DNA of 64,000 nt from Sphingomonas lycopersici (GTDB lineage Bacteria > Pseudomonadota > Alphaproteobacteria > Sphingomonadales > Sphingomonadaceae). The stretch spans positions 248,001 through 312,000 of the forward strand of contig NZ_JANFAU010000002.1 of NCBI RefSeq assembly GCF_026130605.1, written 5' to 3'. Of this stretch, positions 1 to 6,980 are shown in pieces. A program made the translations under genes and the position numbers. How positions within the stretch are numbered: the first letter of the stretch is position 1; every line of letters begins with the position of its first letter. The notes beneath the pieces were generated by a model. It had not been told where the DNA came from, ran no database searches, and worked only from the letters and a program-made list of their open reading frames with translations.

Positions 1-228
1 GCGCGCCGCCTCGCGCACCGTGGCGAAGGCTTCGGGCAGGATCTGGTCGAGCGTCTCGCCGTTGGCGAGCCGTTCGCGGAACAGCACGGTCTGGTTGGCG
101 AGCGTCGCGTCGTCCATCGCCTGCAACGTCGGCTCGAACGAGGCGATCTTGGCGAGGACGGGGTTGAGCGAGCGGACGTAACGGTCGTTGGACGAGCCGA
201 AAAGCGATTTGGCGAGGCCGGCGAACAT
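1..228 (-). CDS. secA: Protein translocase subunit SecA, N-terminal part (runs off the window)
   Basis: Only the first 76 codons lie in the window and the reading frame stays open to base 1. The translation starts [20 protein letters not shown] and continues with a segment resembling the SecA N-terminus, where the first helices precede the DEAD-motor ATP site. SecA is the cytosolic ATPase that drives unfolded preproteins through SecYEG. The ATG at 226-228 follows an AGGAAG Shine-Dalgarno sequence a few bases upstream, which supports this start. No catalytic motif is inside the window, so the call rests on N-terminal similarity alone. Confidence 0.88.
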   Translation of the reverse strand, partial: MFAGLAKSLFGSSNDRYVRSLNPVLAKIASFEPTLQAMDDATLANQTVLFRERLANGETLDQILPEAFATVREAAR

Positions 229-336
229 GGCGGACTTCCTGATATTGGATGGGCGCGGCGCCACACGGATTCGCGGGGCTCGCGCGGGATCGACGATAGG
301 CTGGAACGCCGCGCTGTGGCGCGGCGCACGCAGGTC

Positions 337-591
337 TTATTCGCGCCGGCGATCGACCCAGGCGGGGACGGCGGCGAAAGCGGGCACGGCCAACGCCGCG
401 GCCGAAGCGAGCATGACGAGCGACGGCAGCGCCTGCACCGGACGCATCGTCGCCCGCGCGGCGATCGTCGCGGGGGCGAGGCGCACCGCCTGCTCCTGCG
501 CCACGGCCTGCACCGGCTGCGGCGAGCCCACGCGCGCGCCGACGCCGGTCAGCGCCGAAAGCAGGGCGGAGAGGAGCAGAAGCAAGTTCAT
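337..591 (-). CDS. Small hypothetical protein with N-terminal signal or membrane segment
   Basis: An 84-residue frame begins MNLLLLLSALLSALTGVGA, a strong hydrophobic leader that could be a signal peptide or a membrane anchor. A second hydrophobic stretch (LVMLASAAALAVPAFAAVP) lies near the C-terminus. The frame continues upstream of the ATG at 589-591, but there the translation is basic and cysteine-rich with no family character, so the internal ATG is preferred. It sits between secA and a TonB-like gene, all on the minus strand. I do not recognise the family. It could be a small two-span membrane protein or a secreted peptide. Confidence 0.5.
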   Translation of the reverse strand: MNLLLLLSALLSALTGVGARVGSPQPVQAVAQEQAVRLAPATIAARATMRPVQALPSLVMLASAAALAVPAFAAVPAWVDRRRE

Positions 592-655
592 GCGCGGCAA
601 GACATAGGGACGGTGATGCCAAAGGTCCAACCGTTTCGTGCGCCCCACGCGTCGC

Positions 656-1210
656 TCACTGCGAAATAGCCCAACGCACCGGCAACACCGTACGGCTCGC
701 AATCGCGTTCCCCGCGGCGTCGCGCGCAGGCTCGTATCGTACCCTTTCACGCGCAATGCGGCAGGTCGTCTCGTCAAGCAGCCGCGACCCGCTGCTCTTT
801 GTCACCGAACAACTTGCGACCGCACCGGTAGCATCGATCAAAAGCATGGTAACGACACGCCCTTCCTCGCCGCGCCGCAAAGCCTCTGCGGGATAATTAT
901 CCTGAGAGAACGCGAGGCCGGGATTGCCCACAGCGGGCATATTGGCCTTCGCGGGATCCCGGAGCGGAATTGTACGCGGCCCAGATGTAGAAACCACCTT
1001 GCTCGGGCGATCGAGCTGCCGCTGCCACGACGGAAAACCATCGCTGGCGCGATCCACCCAATGCTCCACTTTCAACGCCAGCAGGAATGCAATTGCCAGC
1101 ACCAATACCGCACACAGGGCAATAATCGCTAAGCCCCGAAAGTCTGGTCCGTCCACACTAGGCGATAGCACCGGAACGTCCGGGACACCGTCTTCTTTCC
1201 CTTGGTTCAC
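656..1210 (-). CDS. TonB C-terminal-domain protein (energy-transducer-like)
   Basis: The protein has 184 residues from a GTG at 1208-1210, which is preceded by AAAAAGGGG; upstream codons look non-coding. One membrane segment (GLAIIALCAVLVLAIAFLLAL) near residue 30 anchors a periplasmic part. Its C-terminal 80 residues fit the TonB/TolA fold: YPAEALRRGEEGRVVTMLLI, then a Cys-containing strand and VRYEPARDAAGNAI. There is no long Pro-Lys linker, so this is a short TonB-family protein, perhaps coupled to a receptor elsewhere. Base composition is lower in GC than the neighbours (32/60 and 34/60 in two sampled rows). It diverges from argJ across 44 bases. Confidence 0.72.
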   Translation of the reverse strand: MNQGKEDGVPDVPVLSPSVDGPDFRGLAIIALCAVLVLAIAFLLALKVEHWVDRASDGFPSWQRQLDRPSKVVSTSGPRTIPLRDPAKANMPAVGNPGLAFSQDNYPAEALRRGEEGRVVTMLLIDATGAVASCSVTKSSGSRLLDETTCRIARERVRYEPARDAAGNAIASRTVLPVRWAISQ

Positions 1211-1254
1211 GGTCGCCCCTTTTTCCGCACCGGTCACCTGTCTATGGCGCTCAT

Positions 1255-2481
1255 ATGTCCACGTCCATCTCCCCGCTCGCCACCCCCTTCCCCGATCTTC
1301 CCGCCGTCGCCGGCGCGACGCCGCGCGTGGCGCGGGCGCATTACAAGACATGGGATCGCTGCGACCTGACCTTCGTCACGCTCGACGAAGGCACGGCAGT
1401 CGCGGGCGTGCTGACGCAATCGAAATGCCCCTCGCCCGAGGTCGAATGGTGCCGCAAGGCGCTGGTGCTGGGGAAGGCGCGCGCCTTGGTGGTCAATGCG
1501 GGCAATTCCAACGCCTTCACCGGTAACCGCGGCCGCGCCGCGGTCGAGGCGATCGCGGCACGGGCGGCGGGGCAGCTCGGGTGTCAGCCGTCCGATATCT
1601 TCGTCGCCTCGACCGGGGTGATCGGGGTGCCGCTCCCGATCGACAAAGCCGAAGCCGGGCTCGACGCCGCCTTCAACGCCGCGCCGAGCGACTGGCGCGC
1701 CGCGGCCGAGGCGATCGGCACCACCGATACCTATCCCAAGGGGGCGGTCACCACCGCGATCGTCGACGGGCGCACCGTCACGCTTGTCGGCATCATCAAG
1801 GGCTCGGGGATGATCGCGCCCGATATGGCGACGATGCTCGGGTTCATCTTCACCGACGCCGCGGTCGAGCCCGCCTTCCTGCAAGCCGCTCTGTCGGCGG
1901 CCAATGGCAAGACCTTCTCGTGCATCACCGTCGACGGCGACACCTCGACCAGCGACACCGTGCTCGCCTTCGCCACGGGCAAGGCGGGCAACGCCGCGCT
2001 CACCGGAGACGACAGCCCGGGCGCGGACGCCTTCCGCGCGGCGCTCGCCGATCTGTGCCGCCAGCTTGCGATGCTCGTGGTGCGTGACGGCGAAGGTGCG
2101 CAGAAACTGATCGAGATCACCGTCACGGGCGCCGAGAGCGACCGCAGCGCGCATCGCATCGCGATGTCGATCGCCAATTCGCCCTTGGTCAAGACCGCGA
2201 TCGCCGGGGAGGACGCCAATTGGGGCCGCGTGGTGATGGCGGTCGGCAAGGCCGGCGAACCCGCCGAGCGCGATCGGCTCGCGATCCGCTTCGGCGCGGT
2301 CGAGGTGGCACGCGACGGCCTTGCGGTGGAGGGGTATGACGAGGCCCCGGTCGCCGCGCATCTCAAGGGCCGCGAAGTCGAGATCGGGGTCGATCTCGGG
2401 CTCGGCGACGGCCGCGCGACGGTGTGGACCTGCGATCTGACGCACGGCTATATCTCGATCAACGCCGATTACCGGAGCTGA
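1255..2481 (+). CDS. argJ: Bifunctional glutamate N-acetyltransferase / N-acetylglutamate synthase ArgJ
   Basis: The 408-residue product matches the usual ArgJ length. ArgJ moves acetyl from N-acetylornithine to glutamate and, in bifunctional forms, also makes N-acetylglutamate from acetyl-CoA, closing the arginine acetyl cycle. The self-cleavage site is visible as KGSGMIAPDMATMLGF; Thr193 in the ATML motif should be the nucleophile freed by autoproteolysis into alpha and beta chains. The C-terminus has the typical ANWGRVVMAVGKAG and TCDLTHGYISINADYRS segments. Whether it is mono- or bifunctional cannot be told from sequence alone. The downstream glutathione transferase begins one base after its stop, so the two are probably co-transcribed. 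Confidence 0.96.
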   Translation: MSTSISPLATPFPDLPAVAGATPRVARAHYKTWDRCDLTFVTLDEGTAVAGVLTQSKCPSPEVEWCRKALVLGKARALVVNAGNSNAFTGNRGRAAVEAIAARAAGQLGCQPSDIFVASTGVIGVPLPIDKAEAGLDAAFNAAPSDWRAAAEAIGTTDTYPKGAVTTAIVDGRTVTLVGIIKGSGMIAPDMATMLGFIFTDAAVEPAFLQAALSAANGKTFSCITVDGDTSTSDTVLAFATGKAGNAALTGDDSPGADAFRAALADLCRQLAMLVVRDGEGAQKLIEITVTGAESDRSAHRIAMSIANSPLVKTAIAGEDANWGRVVMAVGKAGEPAERDRLAIRFGAVEVARDGLAVEGYDEAPVAAHLKGREVEIGVDLGLGDGRATVWTCDLTHGYISINADYRS

Positions 2482-2482
2482 C

Positions 2483-3091
2483 ATGCTGCGCATCTGGGGG
2501 CGACCCAATTCGCACAATGTGAAGAAAGTGGTGTGGTTCGCGGAGGAACTCGCCCTGCCCTATGAACGGATCGACAAGGGCGGCGCGTTCGGGATGGACG
2601 CGGCCTATATCGCGAAAAACCCCAACCGCTTGATCCCGACGATCGAGGACGGCGATTTCACGCTGTGGGAATCGAACACGATCCTGCGCTATCTCGCGGA
2701 TACATATGACCTCGGCCTGTGGGGCAAGACGCCGCAGGAACGAGCGCTGGCCGATCGCTGGATGGATTGGCAATTCACTTATGCCGAGGCGCAGCGCGAC
2801 GCCTTCATCAATCTCGTGCGCAAGGCCCCGGCGGAGCGCGACTTGGACGCGGTGGCGCACTCGGCGAACGCCTGCGCGAAGCAGGTCGCGATCCTGGAGG
2901 ATGCGCTGGCACGCACGCCGTGGCTCAACGGGGAGAGTTTCGGCATCGGCGACGTGCCGATGGGGGTCTATATCCACACCTGGTTCGCGCTGCCGATCGA
3001 GCGGCCGGCGATGCCGCATGTCTCAAATTGGTACGAACGGCTGAAATCCCGGTCGGGTTATGCGCGGCATGTGATGATCCCGCTGACCTGA
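2483..3091 (+). CDS. Glutathione S-transferase family protein
   Basis: A 202-residue protein with the two-domain GST layout. A thioredoxin-like N-domain begins MLRIWGRPNSHNVKKVVWFA with the substrate-contacting Ser/Asn near residues 9-12, and contains LIPTIEDGDFTLWESNTILRYL, the cis-Pro and glutathione gamma-Glu binding Glu-Ser pair. The helical C-domain contains FGIGDVPMGVYIH, the N-capping-box region of GSTs. It follows argJ after one base, suggesting translational coupling. The substrate is unknown; related proteins conjugate or reduce xenobiotics or act as thiol peroxidases. Confidence 0.9.
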   Translation: MLRIWGRPNSHNVKKVVWFAEELALPYERIDKGGAFGMDAAYIAKNPNRLIPTIEDGDFTLWESNTILRYLADTYDLGLWGKTPQERALADRWMDWQFTYAEAQRDAFINLVRKAPAERDLDAVAHSANACAKQVAILEDALARTPWLNGESFGIGDVPMGVYIHTWFALPIERPAMPHVSNWYERLKSRSGYARHVMIPLT

Positions 3092-3098
3092 GCGGCGC

Positions 3099-3132
3099 AA
3101 AAAACAAGGGGCCGAACGATGTCAGCCCCTTG
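3099..3132 (-). terminator. Intrinsic terminator downstream of trxA
   Basis: On the minus strand a CAAGGGGC / GCCCCTTG stem with a 12-base loop is followed directly by six T residues (read as AAAAAA at 3099-3104 on the plus strand). It lies 33 bases past the trxA stop. The plus-strand gene ends at 3091 and lacks a T tract on its side, so the element serves trxA in particular. Confidence 0.8.
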
Positions 3133-3165
3133 CTTGTGATCCAGTGATGTCGATCGCGGTGGGGG

Positions 3166-3489
3166 TCAGGCCAGCTCGCCCTCGAGCCACGCCTTGATCC
3201 GGCCCTTGGGCTCTGCGCCGACCTTGGTCGCGGCGGGGTTGCCGCCCTTGAACAGGATCATCGTCGGGATGCCGCGCACGCCATAACGGCCCGGCGCATC
3301 GGGATTTTCGTCGATATTGAGCTTGGCGATCGTCACCTGCTCGCCGAGTTCCTCGGAGATTTCCTCCAGGCTCGGGCCGATCATCTTGCACGGGCCGCAC
3401 CATTCCGCCCAGAAATCGACCAGCACCGGCTTGTCGGACTGAAGGACGTCGGCGCTGAAGCTCGCGTCGGTGATCTGCTTAGTGGCCAT
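3166..3489 (-). CDS. trxA: Thioredoxin 1
   Basis: A 107-residue thioredoxin of normal length, a cytosolic dithiol reductant for ribonucleotide reductase, methionine sulfoxide reductase and peroxiredoxins. The active site WCGPC sits at residues 30-34 (Cys31, Cys34), preceded by VLVDFWAE, and the cis-proline loop RGIPTMILFKGG is present. The ATG at 3487-3489 follows AAGGAGACAATCGA, a good ribosome site, so the longer in-frame extension is not used. It ends at a clear terminator and lies downstream of addA with about 60 bases between. Confidence 0.97.
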   Translation of the reverse strand: MATKQITDASFSADVLQSDKPVLVDFWAEWCGPCKMIGPSLEEISEELGEQVTIAKLNIDENPDAPGRYGVRGIPTMILFKGGNPAATKVGAEPKGRIKAWLEGELA

Positions 3490-3551
3490 TCGATTGTCTC
3501 CTTGTGCGCGCAATTTAGGATGCGACGCGCCCGCGCTCAACGGGCTCGATG

Positions 3552-6500
3552 CTAACTTTGCTCCGCACCGCGATAGCTGGGCTTGTGTCGCGCCAGCAAG
3601 GCCGCCGGCAACGGCAGCAGCACCGGGCCGCCGGTATAGAGCAACGCCGCCTCGATCGCCCGGCCGGGGAAAATCACCGCAAGCGCCGCGACATAGGCCG
3701 CGATCTGGCGCAGGTGGTAGGTGGGTGCCTCATCCACCGAACGCGGCACCTGCCGCCCGGTCTTGAAATCGACCACGCGCACCGTCGTGTCGGTGACGAG
3801 CAACCGGTCGACCGTCCCCGCCACCACCGTCCCGTCGGCGAGCACCGCGCTGATCGGCGCCTCCGCGAGCGCCTGCGCGCCGAACAGATCGGCATAAGCC
3901 GGATCGTCGATCACCCGCCGCGCCGCCTCGGCGATCGCGTGTCGCTCCGCGGCGTCGCCTACCTGCCCGACATCGGCGAGCCAGCGATCCGCGGCGCATG
4001 CGCGGTCGGCAGCAGGAACCGATGGCAACCGCTCGAACAAGGCGTGGATCAGCCGCCCGCGTTCGGCCGCCGCACGCATCGCCGGGGTCGGCGGCGGATC
4101 GGCCACCTCATCCTCGCCGAGCGACGAGGGCGACAGCGGGCGCGCCGGGCGCGGCTCCTGCGGCGCCGGTTTGCGCACCCACTCGGGCAGTTCGACGGGT
4201 GCGGCGGCCGCCTCGCGCGCGGCGGCGCGGGGTTTGGCGGCGGTCGGCGGTGCGATGCCGGCGAACACCCGCGTCTCCCCCGCGATGCCGAGCGCGTCGA
4301 AGGTCCGCGCCGCGACGCCATACCAGCTCTCGGGCGGCGGCTCGCCCTGCCATTTGGCGCTAAGCGACCCGGCGATCACCAGCCGCTCCTCGGCGCGCGT
4401 CGCCGCGACGTAGAACAGCCGCCAATGCTCCTGCCGCTCGCGCAGATCGGCGGCGGTGACCTCGTCGTCGATCGGCCCGGCGCGTTCCTCCTTGCGCGGG
4501 CGGAACACGGGGAGCGGCCCGGCCAGTTCGCCCGGTTTCCACCGCAACGCCGAGCGCAACGCCGCATCGGGATCGGCGGTGGCATCGGCGAGGATCACCA
4601 CCGGCGCCTGCAACCCCTTGGCCCCGTGCGCGGTCAGCACCCGCACCGCGTCGCGCGGTTGGGCGGCGTCGCGCACGATCTCCACCTCGCCGCGATCGAA
4701 CCAGTCGAGGAAGCGCTGGAGCGAGGGCGTCGTCCCCGTCTCGAAATCGAGCGCGGCGGAGAGCAATTCCTCGATCGGATCGCGCGCTTCCTCGCCGAGC
4801 CGTTCGAGCAATTTGCGCCGCCCGTCGAGCGCCCCCGAGAGTATTTCTTCGAGGAACTGATAGGGCGTGGTGAAATCGGCGCGCGCCAGCATCGCGTCGA
4901 GCGGCGCGAGCAGCGCACGATGCTGCGTCGCGAGATGCCGCCACAGGCTTCCCGAGCGCGGCACCGCGCGCGCCAGCAATTCCTCCTGCGTCCAGCCGAT
5001 CAGCGGCGAGACGAGCAGGCTGGCGAGGCTGAGATCGTCGTCGGGCTGGAGCACGAAGCGGATCGCGGCGAGCAGATCCTGCACCGCGAGCGGCGCGTTG
5101 AGCCGCAACCGGTCGACCCCCGCGACCGGCACCCCCTCGGCATAAAGCCGGGCGACAAGCAATTGCGCCAGTTCGCCACGCCGCTTGACGAGGATCATCA
5201 CATCCTCGGGGCGCAGCGCGCGTCCCTTGCTCTCGAGCATCAGCCCGTCGTCGAGCCACGCCCTGATCTGCTTCGCGATCCGCGCGGCATTTTCGCGCAC
5301 CGCATCGTCGATCCACTCTTCCTCGCCGTCGTCGGCCTCGACCAGCCCCGCCGCGACCGGCGGCCACAGCTCGACCAGCCCCGGGCCGGGGACTTCGCTG
5401 GCATGTGGCGGCACCGCATCGACCATCCCGAGCGCCTCATGCCCGATCAGGTCGATCGCGGCGTCGACGAATTCCAGCACCGGGCGGGTCGAGCGAAACG
5501 AGGCGACCAGTGACAATTTCTCGAACGGCAGCCCGCGCTCGTCGTCGGGCATGTAATCGTCGCCGCGCACATCCTCTGCTCGATTGGCGAAATAGCTTTC
5601 CGCCGCCGCGAAGAAGATCGGATCGGTGCCCTGAAAGCCGAAGATCGCCTGTTTGTGGTCGCCGACGGTGAACAGCGTGCGCGTCGACGGCGCATGGACC
5701 CCGCGCCCGACGAAATATTCGTCGACCAATGCGCGGACGATCCGCCACTGGCTGGCATTGGTATCCTGCGCCTCGTCGATCAGCACATGTTCGGTGATCT
5801 GGTCGAGCTTGAACCGCACCCATTCGCCGATCCCGGGCTGATCGAACAGATCGACCGTCGCCGCGATCAGATCGTCGAAATCGACCGCCCCCCCCCGCCG
5901 CTTCGCCGCGGCATATTCACGCGCATAATCGCGTCCGACGGTCAGCGCGTCGGAAAGCAGATCGGCGAACGCGGCACGCACGCGGAGCGACAGCAATGCG
6001 GCGCAATGCTCGTAGAGCGACATCGCCAGCTCGGCATATCGATCGTCCTGCGGCGCCTGCCCCTTGCCGAACGAACGCGGATCGCCGTCCGCCTTGGCCC
6101 AGACGGCGTGGAGATCGGCCAGCGCATCGGCGCGCGCCGCCTCGTCGCCGGCAAGCCACGCGGCGATCGCCTCGGCACGCGCCACGCCGTTCTTGGTCCC
6201 CCAGTCGCGGTTGAGCTGCGCGATGGTTTCGAGCAGGCTCGTATCGATGCCCGCGCATCCCTCGCGGATCGCTTCCTCGACGTCGCCCGCCGGCAGGTCG
6301 AGCTCGCGCCGCACGAAAGCGCCGATCCCGCTCGGCAAGGCTTCCAGCGCCCGCCCCGCCCGCGCGCAATCGCGCAGGAAACTCTCGGCTTTCTCCTCGC
6401 CGAGCCGGACGGACAGCGCGCCGATCGTCTCGGCCGGGCCGCTGCGCCCTTCGCGCTCGGCATCGACCAGCAGGTCGCCGAGAGCCTGTCGCATCAGCAA

Positions 6501-6980
6501 CACTTCCTCGCGCGGTTCGATCGGGCGGAAACCGGGGACGAGCCCCGCCTCGGCCGGGAAAGCCGCGAGCAGCCCCTGGCAGAAGCCGTGGATCGTCTGG
6601 ATGCGCAATCCGCCGCCCGGCGCATCGAGCACCCGCGCGAACAAGGTGCGCGCGAGCGCGATACGCTGCGCGGTCGGCTCCTCGCCGAGCGCGATCAGAT
6701 CCTTGCCCAGTGCGGTTTCGGGCATTCGTACCCAGGCGGCGAGCCGCTGGCTGATCCGCGCCGCCATCTCCGCCGCGCCGGCCTTGGTGAAGGTGAGGCA
6801 CAGGATCGCTGCCGGGGACACACCGCGCAGCAACAGCCGAAACACCCGCGCCGCCAGCACCTGCGTCTTGCCCGTCCCGGCCGAGGCGGAAAGCCACACA
6901 TGGCTGTCCGGCCGGCTCGCGGTGCGCTGCTCGCCGCGGAGCGGGGGCAAGGGGCTCAGCGTGTCAGCGGTCACGGCCAT
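3552..6980 (-). CDS. addA: Double-strand break repair helicase-nuclease AddA
   Basis: A 1142-residue UvrD-family helicase with a C-terminal nuclease, the AddA half of the AddAB enzyme that resects DNA ends for RecA in alphaproteobacteria. The Walker A motif is LSASAGTGKT (residues 31-40), followed by CLTFTKAGAAEMAARI (motif Ia), VDFDDLIAATVDLF, LIDEAQDTNASQW (Walker B/motif II) and VLTAHGAKGLQAPVV (motif V). The PD-(D/E)XK nuclease appears at the end as RGRLIHALFERLP and VRVVDFKTGRQ. It overlaps the addB stop by 17 bases. A run of nine G (5888-5896 as C on the plus strand) lies near codon 363. Confidence 0.95.
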   Translation of the reverse strand: MAVTADTLSPLPPLRGEQRTASRPDSHVWLSASAGTGKTQVLAARVFRLLLRGVSPAAILCLTFTKAGAAEMAARISQRLAAWVRMPETALGKDLIALGEEPTAQRIALARTLFARVLDAPGGGLRIQTIHGFCQGLLAAFPAEAGLVPGFRPIEPREEVLLMRQALGDLLVDAEREGRSGPAETIGALSVRLGEEKAESFLRDCARAGRALEALPSGIGAFVRRELDLPAGDVEEAIREGCAGIDTSLLETIAQLNRDWGTKNGVARAEAIAAWLAGDEAARADALADLHAVWAKADGDPRSFGKGQAPQDDRYAELAMSLYEHCAALLSLRVRAAFADLLSDALTVGRDYAREYAAAKRRGGAVDFDDLIAATVDLFDQPGIGEWVRFKLDQITEHVLIDEAQDTNASQWRIVRALVDEYFVGRGVHAPSTRTLFTVGDHKQAIFGFQGTDPIFFAAAESYFANRAEDVRGDDYMPDDERGLPFEKLSLVASFRSTRPVLEFVDAAIDLIGHEALGMVDAVPPHASEVPGPGLVELWPPVAAGLVEADDGEEEWIDDAVRENAARIAKQIRAWLDDGLMLESKGRALRPEDVMILVKRRGELAQLLVARLYAEGVPVAGVDRLRLNAPLAVQDLLAAIRFVLQPDDDLSLASLLVSPLIGWTQEELLARAVPRSGSLWRHLATQHRALLAPLDAMLARADFTTPYQFLEEILSGALDGRRKLLERLGEEARDPIEELLSAALDFETGTTPSLQRFLDWFDRGEVEIVRDAAQPRDAVRVLTAHGAKGLQAPVVILADATADPDAALRSALRWKPGELAGPLPVFRPRKEERAGPIDDEVTAADLRERQEHWRLFYVAATRAEERLVIAGSLSAKWQGEPPPESWYGVAARTFDALGIAGETRVFAGIAPPTAAKPRAAAREAAAAPVELPEWVRKPAPQEPRPARPLSPSSLGEDEVADPPPTPAMRAAAERGRLIHALFERLPSVPAADRACAADRWLADVGQVGDAAERHAIAEAARRVIDDPAYADLFGAQALAEAPISAVLADGTVVAGTVDRLLVTDTTVRVVDFKTGRQVPRSVDEAPTYHLRQIAAYVAALAVIFPGRAIEAALLYTGGPVLLPLPAALLARHKPSYRGAEQS

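Noticed and set aside
3549..5513. Long plus-strand frame opposite addA
   Set aside because: Low-complexity Arg-rich translation opposite a recognised helicase; a codon-bias artefact.
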